Below are positions 28,101 through 41,044 of a stretch of DNA of 64,000 nucleotides, piece after piece; within the stretch, counting starts at the first letter, position 1, and the number at the start of each line of letters is the position of its first letter. Made by a program: the position numbers and the translations under genes. Source of the stretch: Glandiceps talaboti (taxonomy: Eukaryota > Hemichordata > Enteropneusta > Spengelidae); assembly GCF_964340395.1 (NCBI RefSeq), contig NC_135549.1, positions 16,144,342-16,208,341 on the forward strand, written 5' to 3'. The notes below the pieces were generated by a model that saw nothing but the letters and a program-made list of their open reading frames with translations, did no database searches and was not told the origin of the DNA.

Positions 28101-30934
28101 TTTTTACCCCTGTTACCTTCAATGTAAATTATAATCAGCTGCAGATCGACAGCAATGTCCGATAAGACGCCAACTATAATTATCCATGAATTGGTTTAGT
28201 GTATCTGTTCAGCAACGTTGCAATGAAATATGCACTTGTGGGTTTCAATTTGACTTCATAGTTAAAATGTGAAATGGAGACGGACCATTTTCTATGTGTC
28301 TCTCCAAGAAGTACCTAGAGTCTCTCCTGTGTATGTAACAGTTCATATCTCCCAAATCAGTGATTTGATGTGGCAATGGTTATCTATAGAACTTGAGTAA
28401 AATACGAGGATTCAGACGGCAATATGCCTTCGAAAGTTTACGTATCTTATCACCTCTATGTTAAGGTCTCAAGAGTGTTACCAAACCATTGTTTTTACAC
28501 ACACATTCATATTCCTTCATTTTCCGAAGTGTTTCATTTCTGTTGGTACTGATAAGTCGAATGTCGAAGAGTTGAAGGAATGAACATACAAGAGGTGCAA
28601 GGGAAATCACATTTCATCAATGGCCCTTGGGCTGACAGTCATGACCGGTAATACGTGCCCCAACCATTATGATAGTCATGGACTCAATCCAATGTTACAG
28701 TAGCTATAGCCTAATAGATCTCGCTATTATGTATTATTATTCTAGCACTACTTCAAAAAAAATGAACACTTTGCTAATACGCAGTCCTAAAATGTATTAT
28801 CAGTAAAATTTGAGGTAAATATAAAAACTATTTCAAGTCGAAGGTATAATAATGCTATCCTTTGCCCTTGGCAAATTATTTGAATAATGACAATGGTAGA
28901 CTAATATGTTCTGGTTTTTAGTATGAAGCTTCGTTAACAGAGTAGCAATGCAGGACTGCAATATAACACATATGATACATTCTCTATAAAATATCAATTA
29001 AAGTTTATGGTAGCATATATGCTAGAAATGGCTAGTACATATCTATCATTCCAACTTTGGCGCTTGTTTACAGTGTTGTAAAATAGGGCATCTTGGCTTG
29101 AAGTAACTACACAGCTAATCGCCCATGCTTACCATTCCAGAAGGGTGATGCAGGACAAGTTGAAATAGCGATTCTTTTGTTTAGAGTAAACTTTACACAA
29201 TGTGTAATCCTCTCATCGGAATTCACCTTCATACCTATGACTTCAAATGACTATACCGTGCTTGTAATGACGTCTTATGGTATGGCTGTAGGAATTATTT
29301 TGAGTAAACGTTACGACTAATAATGAACGATACAGTATGATATGTCACGTTTACGTTGTTTCCTCCCCTTGTGGAATTACACAGTTGAATTTCAACGAAC
29401 ATGTTTAGAGATGTTATCTAAGTAGTAGAAATCACAGTCGACATCACATGCAAGCTTATTTCTTCATGGAAAATTGAATTTGATCGGTAAAATGTATTGC
29501 AACAGCATTCTGTTATAGCAGTTCAGAAGCAATCTAGCTTTACCCCGTCAGTGTTAGGATTGTGCAATTACGCCAACTAAACAGTGCACTACATATCACA
29601 ACGAATATGTTTGGAGTGTAGATGACAGACAGTACTTTTTACATTCTAAACTTAATCTAATAGTAGGTCTTGTAGGTCAGAACATCCTTGAACCATCTCC
29701 AATCACATTATCTACCTGTATGGTGATACTTATTATCAAAAGATCATGTTCTCTTTGTCTGAGACATTCTTTTAGTGTGTCTTAAGCATACAAATGGCAT
29801 ACTAAATGTACCTTATGAGAAAAATGAAGATGGCTGAATAATTTACCCTGATTTCGTTATGACACAGCAGGCTATCTATGTCTTTGTGAACTAGAATGAG
29901 TAGTGATGTTTGTTCTGCCCTTTAAACCCAACTTAGAGTTTTTGTTCAAAATTATCATATGTAATACCAGGAGTTCGTGACCCACTGTCTTAGTTAGTTT
30001 TGCAGTGTTATGTGTGGGGATAGACCATTGTAATCGCATCACCAATTTACCGGTTATACATCAGTCACCATAGTGAGTGCATCGTAGTGTATACATAGTA
30101 AAGCTACATTGTGATTTCCCTTTCCTTTTATACATTCACCAACTTCATTTGATTATTCATCTTCTCTTGCGATTGAGGTGCCAGCAAGTGATAAAAAAAA
30201 ATTGGTTTTTTTTCCATTCAGCCTTAGAATGACAAACTGTCGCCGATATTGTTCCAGTATATTTTCATTGTTTTAACTTTTCAACTAAAAAAATATTTTT
30301 TTACAAGTAATAACAGACTAGATATAGGCCTAAGAGATTCATGTAACATATCTCGAAATATAGCATCCTGATATTCACCTGAACACTTACATATAACTAT
30401 ATTACAGTGTGTGTACGATAGAATTATGGTTCTCCTAATAGCTGTTACAGCATTACGCTTCACTTGTAAAAGAGCTTAAAACAATATTGTTTCGAAGGAT
30501 ACCAGACATTTGAATATATATTTCCTCCTTTTCTATACCACCAGTGGACAGTCATTGAAAAATGTTTTATAAGATTCCCAATAAATAGTGATACGCTTTT
30601 GATGGGCATGATTTCTAAAATAGTTTTGACCAAAGAGCCAATTACAAATTAAACATGTACAGGTGCATCAAGAAACCTCTTGTATGTATGATTAAGCTTA
30701 TATCTTAATTTGCACTTCTGGAATCATTTCGAAAGGTGTAAAGATTCAATCGGTATTTTCTTATCTACTGTTACAATATAGAAACTGGCATAAATTGTCA
30801 AGACATTTGATAACATGTGACGACCATAATAGCAGCTGAAGCATGCCAAATATTATAAGAAGTTATCAATAGTGCCTGTAGGGATCGTTTCTTGAAACAC
30901 ATACACAGTCATTACAACGTATGCTATAATGAAG
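25166..30934. other. No gene recognised
   Basis: Frames of 88-94 codons (25613-25897 plus, 27499-27765 minus) show no family features and no convincing exon borders. I see no repeats apart from short homopolymers. Confidence 0.5.
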
Positions 30935-31288
30935 TCAAGATGGCCGGCTTTTAATCTGCAGATTGTTGGTTCGAGCTCCGTTGCTGCCGGTTGTTTCTAA
31001 AATGGCTCAAATCCTTGGGCAAGATTTGAACCACGATTGAACCTCAGTCAACCCAGCTTTATAATAGGGGCCCTGGTAGGATAGAGATTGCAATGTGAAT
31101 GCTTTAATCACGTGCGCTTATAGAGGCTGCAATGGATTGTATGCTGCCAGGCGGGGTTGAGGAAGTATAAAGGGCCGTTGTGCGCGTGCCGCTATAGATC
31201 CATGCCAGGGGTAATAATCGTAAAGCCCTTTGAGCACAGAGTGGGAAAGTGCTATATAAAAACCAACAGTATTATTAATATCATCATA
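30935..31288 (+). mobile_element. tRNA-derived SINE, near full length
   Basis: The 5' part carries a polymerase III B-box-like sequence GGTTCGAGCTCC at 30968-30979, consistent with a tRNA-derived head. The A box is too degraded to assign. A central body (31086-31215) follows, then a tail with 'ccctttgagcac' and 'aaagtgctatataaa', a LINE-like 3' end common in animal SINEs, finishing in ATT-rich repeats. A second copy of the body and tail lies on the other strand at 46399-46573, which confirms an interspersed element. It is not a functional tRNA gene. Confidence 0.8.
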
Positions 31289-31429
31289 GTTATTAAATAT
31301 TGTATACTTTAGAAAAGGTAAAGAATGTCATTTAATCAAACGATAAATGTGAAAATGCTAATATGCTACTTAAGTTTATATTAATTCGTTCTGTATGAGC
31401 CTTCTCATGTCTTCGTATCTGTTAAAACT

Positions 31430-31822
31430 GCAACTGGGACGTGTTTTGAGAATGTTTTGTTAGATACAATAATTTCCTCTACTCGTAATATCGTACACCG
31501 CGAACATTATTGAATCACCTGTGGATAAACGTATTTTTTTGTAACTGTATACACAATAAATCAAAGCAAATTGATTTTTGGGTCCGCACCCAAAAATCAG
31601 CGCCATCAACGGCGACCACGATTTCAACCTACTAAAGTTTTAACATGGCGACTGATTCAAAATCAATCTTTCGCTCAAGATTTACACTTGCAACTGCACT
31701 ACCTACAGATAATACTGACCGCTCACTAACATACACACTGTCTTTTTATACGTAATTAACCAATTTTTAGTGAATATATCTCTTATGAAAAATAGTTCCC
31801 AGTTCCAGCTAGTGCAGGTTTA
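31430..31822 (-). repeat. Dispersed repeat, family D2, copy B
   Basis: Reverse-complement counterpart of 5061-5598. It lacks the roughly 125-bp segment with the internal duplication seen in copy A. It includes the intact hairpin at 31572-31599. Confidence 0.8.
31572..31599. repeat. Perfect hairpin inside repeat D2 copy B
   Basis: The arms TGATTTTTGGGT / ACCCAAAAATCA are identical to those in copy A, with the loop CCGC. Confidence 0.9.
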
Positions 31823-31838
31823 AGCAAAGGAAATTCGA

Positions 31839-32166
31839 GACATTCGACATCGATTTTTTCTAGATTACGAAAGCGATATTATTTCCGTTCATAAATAATC
31901 CTACATGTATGAATGAGTTTTTTTAAAGTTGTTACATCTGCTGTAGGCAAGGCAAAAATATCAATATAAGATATGACTTTAAGATATCATTCTAAAAGGA
32001 CAAGAAGACTTTAGTATAAAATCATGTCTTGTATTGATATATTTGCCTTGCCCACAGCAGATGTAACAGCTTAAAAATTCGTTCATGCATATACATATGG
32101 GATTAATATTTTTGAAAGGTAATAACAAGGCTTTCGTAATCTGGAATCAAATCGATGTCGAATGTC
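31839..32166. mobile_element. Fold-back / MITE-like inverted repeat
   Basis: A 328-bp segment, palindromic except for its centre. Terminal 'gacattcgacatcgat' pairs with the complementary end at 32151-32166. 'gattacgaaagc' and 'gttacatctgctgt(a/g)ggcaaggcaaa' also have mirror copies. The arms are about 140-160 bp, moderately diverged, with a loop near 31990-32015. It starts 17 bp after repeat D2 copy B. No coding capacity. Confidence 0.82.
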
Positions 32167-33906
32167 TTCAGCCTGAATTATTTGACCTGACGGTTCAATG
32201 GGCTGTGCGCATTTTCCAATGAAAGACCATATTATATTGAAATTCCCGTAAAAGATATAGAGTAATGGGATAAAGTGCACATAAATGAGTTTCTCATTAA
32301 CTATTATTCTCAATCAATGTTCGCTTTTCCTCCAAAAAAATCGAACATATATGTTGTATTCTCTATACTTCCAGGACAAAAAAAAATGGTATTGATTGCA
32401 AAATCAATGAAGGTTGTAGACGTGCTTATGAGTTTATAATATGCTTTGCATTCGACCATGTTTAACCAAAATAATGATGGTTATTATCTTGCTTTGATCA
32501 CTTTTACTATTAAATGTATTTTAATGAATTGATATTGAACATATAATATTTGGTGACATTTTTAAGCGCAATCTTTCATAACAAAATATACAAAGATCTG
32601 TAGAACGATAATGTTGAGTCATCTCGTAACAATTCACCCGAAAAAGTGATTTTACTACAGTGTGTATGAACTGATACTTTAAAGATGGCTCATTACGAAC
32701 AACCATAGACAAGCACAACTCCGTTATAGCATACCTATTCCAGCCGATTATATTGAATTGATCGATCTAGGAAAACTAAGCTACATCAATCAGAGATTTC
32801 GCTACCGTTCTGTCTATCACCGAAAACATTTCTATGTCTCCAGCTAACACAGTCACGTGACCACTGTAGTTTGTTTTGTTGTGTCATTATTGGCACGACC
32901 GTTGAATTGTATGGAATGGCACAACCCATAGTGACAACATTCAATGTATCCATTACTTTTGGAAACAACCTTATTCAGAACGTACTCTAATATAATATCG
33001 AAATGATGAGAACTTTTGATATGCTTGGCATCTGTCTCTGCCAGAGATACGTTTTTAGCTCTCCTGTCAGCGACAGCTGAGCGGAGCTTAAGACTTAGGT
33101 TGATTCTCCGTCAACAGTCCGTACAACTGTTTTTACATGTACATGTTATATATATTTTTATACTGTATGTTAATATGTTACAAAAAAACCACAGCAGAGC
33201 TATTCTTGCGGATAGGTCTCTTGTTATGCCGATAGCTCTCTTGAAATAAACAAAATTGTACAACACATCACGGATTTCTTTCTTAGGTAAGGGGTGTGAT
33301 GATGGCCACATATAAAGTATGTAGTAAAGACTTAGTGTCCATTTAGTTCACGTTCTTCATTTTATGAGGTAGGCCTCGATCGCGTTGGCGTCTCACCGGA
33401 GTATTTTTAGAGCGTTTATCCCCTCCTCGCCTTTTTCGAGTTTACATGGGCAACCTTTCTCAATAACATTCATAAAACAGCAAAGTCCCAATAACTTACA
33501 GTAAGACATCCATAAAATGTATATCACAAGAGTGCGTCAAACAAGGATAACCGAATCAAATAGGTTGTCTATCTGTGATTCTCTACATGTTTATGATTTC
33601 TCTGATGAGTTGATCCAACATAAATCCAAACGCTGCTTTTCCTCGACACATTATTTTATTACGAATCCCGTATTGTTGTTATTTGATAAATTTGACAGCA
33701 CTCTATATGTCATGACAAGAAAATTCTCAATATGAGACCATAAATTCTATGGTATATTGGTCGTAAAATCCTACGAGAAAGTGATTAGTGCAACATGTTG
33801 CCTACCCTCGGTAGATATTAATGGGCAATTTGCCATTAGCCTTTATAGCGGGAAACGACTGGTTGTGAACTCTTCATTTTAGAGTTTCTTTCTTTCTTAG
33901 TCCTTC
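32167..33906. other. No gene recognised
   Basis: Short frames only. No repeats found beyond short A-runs. Confidence 0.5.
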
Positions 33907-33907
33907 C

Positions 33908-33954
<47 letters not shown>

Positions 33955-34314
33955 CGCATGTATGTATGTATGTATGTATGTATGTACATGTATGTGTGTA
34001 TGTATGTATGTATGTATGTATGTATGTATGTAGAAAGAAATGCATATGGAACTATAAATCAGTCCGTATAAATAGCTGTTAATGTATGTATGTATGTATG
34101 TATGTATGTATGTATGTATGTATGTATGTATCTATGTACATGTATGTGTATGTATGTATGTATGTATGTATGTATGTATGTATGTATGTATGTATGTATG
34201 TATGTATGTATGTGTGTGTATGTATGTATGTATCTATGTATGTATGTATGTATGTATGTATGCATGTATGTATGTATATGTCTATTTATGTATGTATGTA
34301 CGTATGTACGTATG

Positions 34315-34348
<34 letters not shown>

Positions 34349-34410
34349 TGTATGTATGTATGTGTGTGTGTGTGTGTGTATGTATCCATGTACGTATGTA
34401 TGAATGCATG
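33907..34410. repeat. CTGT / ATGT compound microsatellite block
   Basis: (CTGT)n at 33907-33953, (ATGT)n at 33958-34032, a 50-bp non-repeat island, then (ATGT)n with GTGT, CTAT and ACGT variants to about 34410. The island at 34040-34086, read on the minus strand, matches the terminal sequence of the Penelope-like relic at 9567-9631 ('gctatttat.cggactg' and 'tatgcattt'). Tyr-Val-Cys and Ile-His-Thr frames here are artefacts. Confidence 0.95.
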
Positions 34411-34942
34411 TAGTTAGGTAGGCAGGTAGACAGGCATGCAATTATGCATTCTACGTATCTAACGTATATGTTTGCTCTTGGCCATTGAATATCCATTCAT
34501 TTTTATAAGCTTACCTTTGTTTCATAAGCAAAACAATACATTCATTTAGTCACTAACGTGACCACATCAGTGTATCCCAAAATATTTCGTTGATTTAATG
34601 AAATATCATAACTTTTATAACTATCCTTTTGTATGGTGTACCTTTATGTGTAATTCAAATTCTTATAAAGATACACTTACTAATCTGACAAACACCTTAT
34701 ATGCAAAAAAGGACCAAGACAACTCAATTTCATTTCATTATTGTAGGACAATTTGTTTTGATAACTAGGTCTAATTTTGTAAAGGATTTATAAAATAAAT
34801 GAACATTTGATACTAGTTATAACTCCATTTGTGGTTGTCTCCCGATATTTGACCAAAAGAGAGCCGACGTCACTCTATGCTTTGCCATACATAATATATT
34901 ATGTAATATAAAGATTTGAAATAACTTGATGCATGACGTTAA
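34411..34942. other. No gene recognised
   Basis: AT-rich non-coding DNA between the microsatellite block and MITE-like copy 3. Confidence 0.55.
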
Positions 34943-35384
34943 GGCCAATAAAAAAATGGTGCGTTTCCGGTAACCCGACCGACCACTGGTTTAAGCACAG
35001 ACCCTAAACATTTTTTTTTAAATATTCAAACAAAATATAAAACATTTAGAATTTGCTTCTTTTTTGTGTACATTTTCTTGTCAAAGTATCTATGGTCAAT
35101 TATTTTTTTTTTAAATCCCATTCCTGAGAAATAGGGTCATCCAAAAATGCAAGTCGAATTTATACATTAACGTCGTTTACTTCACAAAATATTTGTCTTC
35201 GTTTAAATCGTTTACACCTCATCAAACTATCACAGAGGTATTGTAACCAATGAGTATTTTGATTTTGGGGCTAAGCAATTTCTCAACAACAATTGTTTCT
35301 TAAATTAAATAAAACGCCGACCTAGCTACCTACCCTATTTTCTGAAGTCATGCTTTCGAAAACCAACATTTTTTTTTGCCTTTA
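34943..35384 (-). mobile_element. MITE-like family M, copy 3 (diverged)
   Basis: Begins GGCC after TTAA, with 'gtttccggtaaccc' nearby as in the ends of copies 1 and 2. It contains the shared internal 'cctgagaaatag' and ends in a diverged version of the other terminus ('ctacctaccctatttt..' to 'ttgcc'). It is about 440 bp and oriented like copy 2, with part of the interior unique. Confidence 0.6.
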
Positions 35385-37060
35385 AGTTATCAAAAACGAC
35401 GAAGTAGAACTTAAGTGATGGGTGCCTGATGTGAATATGTACAGACCTATCTCAATTCTGTCCAATCTCAGCGACATAGAAACTCAGTACCAACTCAATT
35501 CACAAACAATAAACTGTTTCTTACAGACATCTGTCAGAACAAAAGGAATTAACTACGACAACATTATGACTTTTTAAGTAATTTAACTCTGCTGATTGAG
35601 AAAGAACATAGGTGATATTCCTGGGGCTTTTAGCTTGCTACGATTCGTCATAATTAGTTCAGTTAACCGTTCATCTCTCTTTCTATAGTAACTGTAAACC
35701 TTATAGTGAATTTGGATGCGTTTGAAAGAGTCCTGTCAGCGCTATTTCAGAAATACTATTAGATTCCCTTATATGTGTGGTTATAAACACTCTATTTGCC
35801 CTTTCCATAAAATAGCGCGAATTGGGTAATATTCTAAATTCTATTACATTCCCTTATAATTTGAAGCCATTTTTTGTATGAGCTTTGTTTCCGTGCGATT
35901 TCATAAAGCCGAGATAATTGCAAGGCGAATCACTATACACAATAACACTGCAGCAATGAAATCTCCATAAACCTCGATGAGATGTAACGCGCGGAAAAAA
36001 AATAGAGTGCATTTTGTGTAAATTAATTTGTAAAACTGTCACTTTATACATACTGTCAACGTGTTAACTTACAAAATCCCTATAGATAAGGCCTTCAAGT
36101 AATACTGTAAGAGGTGATAGTGTGCAACACCCACGTTATCAAGTGTGCCACTGCCTTTTATATACTGAGTTAACAAGGACAACTTTACTCGGAAAACGTG
36201 CTGGAAATCGCGCCAATTTCCACATCAATTTTCAATTTCACCACGTGTCGGAGTAAGCGCTGGATGTGGAAACTCTGATAGATTAAGTTTTGGAGGTGTT
36301 CATTTTATCAAGTGCAAATAGAAACATGTATTAAGTTGACAAGGAGACAGATTCAATCAAGGGTACACATCATATTGTGAAGAAAATGCTGCAGCCTCAT
36401 TATAAAGTTTCATGGTTCGTGCCTTTTAGGCTCCTCGGTAGGGGGGCGATTTTAGCTTTCCTTTGATAATATCAATTAAATCACCCGCTGCTTTGAATGT
36501 TACCACGCTTTTATGTTACAGGTAAAGTGTTCAAATCTGATTACAATATTAGTCGTGGATTTCAATATATTTAATATTATAGTATTCAAATATTGCTCCA
36601 TTAAAATATCAAGAGATGTAACCAAAACACCTGAGAACGAAGGTTTCAAAGAAGCGGCAAGGTTATCGGCGGTGCTCAAGATTTTTACCGGAAAACAGTG
36701 GAACGAGTTGAGAACCATTACTAAGAGGATAGTGATTCTGACAGTGTGCTACTGACTCTCTCAACAATCAATGAGTTTCTTTACATGTTGTATCCGCGTC
36801 AATCCCCATACCCGTATTTTCAGACCATATACTACATAACTTAAACACTTTTACCATCGGGAGAAATAGCATTATATTTTCAAGCAATCACAAGACTATA
36901 CTAAGTTGCAGCGCGCATGTGCAGTAGAGAGCTCCCTCTCCCTTTCATCAAGTTGGCCAACCCTATTTTCAGATTATAATTTCCGGCGGTTAAGTGTCCT
37001 CATAGTTCCCGCCATCCAGCTCACATCTATCTTTCTTTTTCCGTGTGAATTATCGCCTGT
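35385..37060. other. Intergenic; upstream flank of the GPCR gene
   Basis: No gene called. A frame on each strand at 36500-36755 (72-80 codons) is more GC-balanced than its surroundings but unlike known proteins. The last 170 bp before the receptor are less AT-rich, include a GCGCGCATGTGC sequence at 36911-36922 and CT-rich tracts, and lack an evident TATA box. I cannot locate a transcription start. Confidence 0.45.
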
Positions 37061-38203
37061 ATGAGCGACATGTCCACGTTATGTGAGTCAACGTTGAGTA
37101 ACCGCAGCTTTCACTCGACGACGAACGAGAGCGGCAATATGCTGAACTCCACAAGCTTCTGTTCCGTTAACAACTCGGCTTTGGATCTTACTGCGGCTGT
37201 CATAGGCACCATAGGAATATTTGGTAACGTAACGTTCATAATTGTAGTGTGCCATATTCCGTATATGAGAAATGCTACCAACTATTTTCTCATCAGTCTA
37301 GCCGTGTCAGACCTATTGTATCTACTGGGACATACACTGTGCCGAGAAGATTGGTACGCAGACTTCGAATGGATGAGTTTGGAAAGAAATCGAAAGATTT
37401 TGATGTGCATACGATGGGGAAGTACAACCCCTGCGCATTCCAGCTCCACTTTATCTGTCATGTTTATAAGCATAGAGAGATACCTTGCTATATGTAAGCC
37501 TTTCACTCGCCAATCCAAAGGTCTAAAGAAATCGTCACGTGTTATTGTTCTTGTCTTCGCATCATGGTTATTCGGAGCAGCAGTTGCGTTATCAACGCTA
37601 CTAAGATGTTACACGGAAAATCTTAACGAGGAGATACTACTTATCATAAACTACACTTACACAGTGATTGAAACTCTCATATTTTTCGCGTCGGTAATGG
37701 TTGTTATAGTGTTGTATACGATCGCAGCCAGGCGTTTGAAGACATCCACGTATGAGCTTACGTACTCTCCCTCTAACCTACGAGATCGTAGCCAAGTCAT
37801 GCGGCTGTGCATCGTCACCGCGGCTGTATATTTCACGTGCATATTTCCAAGAATTTTGTTCCAACTGGCTGCATTTTACGATCTATTGAATGACAGTGTT
37901 AATATTCAGGGCTTGCTTACCTGTTTGAATGAAGTGACAATAATTATCTTAATGTTCAATTCAGCTGTAAATCCCATCATATATAATGCAACAAGCACGA
38001 AATATAGGGAAGCCTTCATTGCTACAACTACGTGTACCCCGGTCAATAAGCTTGGAGTTGGACGAACATCGTCCGACCGACGATCGATTTCAAGAACCAG
38101 GCAAACCTCTCTTGAGTATCGCCAGGTACGTACCCATGACAACCGGAATAAACGTGAAAAGGAAACTTCGTTGCGTACGCGGAATGCAGATAGGAAGCGT
38201 TAA
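37061..38203 (+). CDS. Class A (rhodopsin-family) G-protein-coupled receptor, peptide-receptor-like, single exon
   Basis: An intact 380-residue frame encodes a seven-helix plasma-membrane receptor. The N-terminus (1-43) has N-glycosylation sequons at Asn14, 22, 29 and 38 and no obvious cleaved signal. Landmarks: TM1 GN (Asn56); TM2 LAVSD (Asp84); TM3 from Cys116, ending ERY (139-141) then LAICKPF; TM4 Trp169; Cys183 in the second extracellular loop, the expected disulfide partner of Cys116; a short third inner loop (about 224-246); TM6 CIFP (260-263); TM7 NSAVNPIIY (300-308); then a basic, Ser/Arg-rich tail of about 60 residues. The ERYLAICKPF block and TM3 pattern recall TRH, neuromedin U and ghrelin-type peptide receptors, but ligand and orthology are inferred only. 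Oddities: Ile261 replaces the usual toggle Trp, and TM5 has no proline. The first ATG has a weak context; Met4 (37070) has G at -3 and may be the real start. No intron is needed. Confidence 0.93.
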   Translation: MSDMSTLCESTLSNRSFHSTTNESGNMLNSTSFCSVNNSALDLTAAVIGTIGIFGNVTFIIVVCHIPYMRNATNYFLISLAVSDLLYLLGHTLCREDWYADFEWMSLERNRKILMCIRWGSTTPAHSSSTLSVMFISIERYLAICKPFTRQSKGLKKSSRVIVLVFASWLFGAAVALSTLLRCYTENLNEEILLIINYTYTVIETLIFFASVMVVIVLYTIAARRLKTSTYELTYSPSNLRDRSQVMRLCIVTAAVYFTCIFPRILFQLAAFYDLLNDSVNIQGLLTCLNEVTIIILMFNSAVNPIIYNATSTKYREAFIATTTCTPVNKLGVGRTSSDRRSISRTRQTSLEYRQVRTHDNRNKREKETSLRTRNADRKR

Positions 38204-40973
38204 AGCAGTGAAGACTTTATGCTGAGAATCAACATAACGGACACAGATGTCGCTGTTCATTATTGCGTTACGCGAAAGGTAATAGTCAATTAGGACCGGT
38301 ACTTGCACAAAAAGAGGAAAGCACAATTTATTAATACATAACTAATATTTAAGAGTTGGAGATTGTAAATTGCGTCGTAAATGAAATGACGGTGACGGGG
38401 AAAACAAGATGACCTGAACACAAATGAAACAGTATCTGTGCATTATGTTTCAGTGAACATCGTTAATTTTTTTTAAAAAAAGGAGATGACGCTGACTATA
38501 TACAACCTGAGTTATTCTCCACTGTCTAGATTAATCCGAAATTCTGTCTTACCTTGGGGGCAGATGTGAATTAACTCAGACTGAGATAGATTAGATACTG
38601 TAGTTCATAAATCATTTACAACATGAATACACAGACTGCCAAAACAGTTCGATTTGTCTCGATATCCAGGAGTCGCGTCCAAGGACACGTTTATCAAATC
38701 GAAGATGAGCAAGGTCTGGGTTAAGTACTTTTCAACCTACCTTGGGTATATTTGAAAAATAAAGCTTATTGTCAGTCTGGGAATAGCTACTCTATGTATG
38801 GCACTCACGTTCAGGTAAAACGGAGTACATTCATGCAAAAAAGCAATCCATGGTTTGCATCGAAATTTGATCTTTGAAGATGCGCAAGGAGCATTGTGTT
38901 AATATGTATACCTTAATACCTGAGATTAACCAGTCCATTGCGATTTCACATTAAGTCTTTTCACCGCTTAAAGAGACAAACCTGCTAACAGTGATGAATA
39001 GTAACTACAGCTTAATGTGTCCAAAATTCGAGAATCATTTACACAACTACCGCGATTCCAACTGATTGTTGAACGACCGACAGGCTTCAACTAGATCCAC
39101 ATATTTTCATGTATTTGTATTCAAAATGGCTGCACCATCATTGATGATGTCGTGAAATTCGTCTAGGCTACTGGTCTGATAATTGTTTTAAAAGCCTGAA
39201 GTTCAAAAGACCGAATAGCTAGTGAAATGTTTTACACCAGTATTAGTTAAACGTTATTGGGCATGGTCAAGTAGAAGGGTATGACCCTTGAACCCCACAT
39301 GAAGCCCATTATTTGTTGTTGTTATCTGAATATTATTCATGTTATCGTAGTGATGACGTTCGAATTATAGCTTATTTTTGTCAGGATGGTAATAGAATTA
39401 CATGATATATGTTTACTGTAGTAAAGCATTGATTTTACGCTACGTTGAACATTCACCACTTGCACAGCTCAGTTTTCTTTGTCTGTGGTGTTTTCCTATA
39501 AACCAGCAACCGTAGCCATTACTAATATATACACAGTTCATTATCTGGGGGGAGTCAGTCATCAACATTATACGTAATGAGGGTTGACAGAGAACTGCTT
39601 TGAATCTTGATGACAACGTTTGCCCGTTCTGTTATTCACAGTTTGATGTTTACGTCGTGTTGCTTCACGTGAGTGGGATGTTTTGACATCTCAATGTATT
39701 GATCGATCGTGTTTGTAACTTAATTACTCCTGATATAAAGTGTACAAATCGTTGCACATTGTAATAATGCGACATGTGATGTGTTTTAATTCAGGTTACA
39801 CGTAAATATACTCGTTCCTCGAAGTCGTAGGTCATGGAGAGTCCGTTTCAATTATCGTTGCAGTGTAATACTAGTAAACTAAGCCAGTTCGCTGTACGTT
39901 GTAAATCGGTAAAATTGTGTCGGTTGTTTCATTACATTTAGCTGTTTATTGTTTGATATTTATGAACGACAGTTCAGAGATTCGAAGACAATTATTTACC
40001 CTTGTGTCAGCCATAGATAACTGTTACTTTATAATGTACATATTATCTTTAAAATGTAACCTTGGTAATTAATACACCCTCTTCAGTCTCTTATATCTAG
40101 ATTGCTGCATACATATATACTTTTGTCAGCTGCTGAAGTGCCGGTGTTCTTTGCTTTGAAGGATGTTGCCTAATACTGCATTCTGAAATGTTATCACTTC
40201 TTTGCTATAGTGTGTGTGTCTGGTGAAATAAAACAAAACTCGGGAATTAACCTGATTTAGCACGTTTCTGTATCCATGTTATTTCTGTCTCATCTTCTTT
40301 TTTTTAAATACAAACACATGTACGTCCCGCATTGTATGATTATATAGTATGATTTTTTTTCAAAAAGGACTTCGTTGCCATGCTCAGTTCGCTGGAAAAT
40401 AGTTCGTTGAACCACATTCTTCTAAAACCCGTTGATTTCACACTTGTAATATCATGTATACTTGTAAATGTTTAACGCCAAAATCTAGATCAGGCAAAAG
40501 GGAGGAAGCAATATAAGTGATTAATATAATGCAGGCGTTCCAATTAAACGCTTGTTGTTTTGTGCCATGATCAAATACATCGACAAGCTCATTCTTCTTT
40601 CTGATATATTGGGCAAGATTAAACCTCAGAGAATGTTGTGCGCATTTCCTTTGAGCATATAACGAATATCAATTCTTGTGGCCAAATATAAGATCTCTTC
40701 TGTGGCGTCCTTACTAGTATGAAGAGTTGTTAAAACAAATGCCATCTGAGGCCAAAAAGCGCGTTATACCCATTTGTGCAGACTACGTGAAATGCTGCTG
40801 GTATGATATGGCGAAGTAAGGTAATTGACTACCTAAGAGTGCTTGAACACGTGTACGTGACCGTATTTGTGATATACTGATATATGCTTTACGTTTTGAC
40901 ATTTCCACGCGCTATCAGAGAGAGGGCGAGAGAGGGAACTAGAGAGAGCCATAGTGACTGGGTTAGACAGAGA
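38204..40973. other. GPCR 3' flank and intergenic DNA
   Basis: No further gene recognised. Frames running past 38203 on other strands or phases are shadows of the receptor. Confidence 0.5.
38758..38763 (+). terminator. Candidate poly(A) signal for the GPCR transcript
   Basis: AATAAA about 555 bp after the stop codon, followed some 25-40 bp later by T/G-containing sequence. It is the first canonical hexamer I noticed downstream on the + strand. AATAAA is frequent by chance in DNA this AT-rich. Confidence 0.35.
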
Positions 40974-40996
40974 GACAGGCAGGCAGGCAGGCAGGC

Positions 40997-41044
<48 letters not shown>
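40974..41044. repeat. GGCA / GACA microsatellite
   Basis: About five GGCA units, then about eleven GACA units, preceded by imperfect GA-rich sequence from 40915. Confidence 0.97.

Noticed and set aside
30935-31000. tRNA gene
   Set aside because: Only a B-box-like sequence is present, the acceptor stem and A box cannot be formed, and the segment is the head of a SINE with a second copy elsewhere in the window.
36500-36755. Coding exon upstream of the GPCR (either strand)
   Set aside because: Frames are open on both strands, which suggests chance. The receptor frame is complete without an upstream exon.
37249-38326. Several frames of 61-82 codons overlapping the GPCR on both strands
   Set aside because: They are shadows of the receptor gene in other phases, with no family features of their own.
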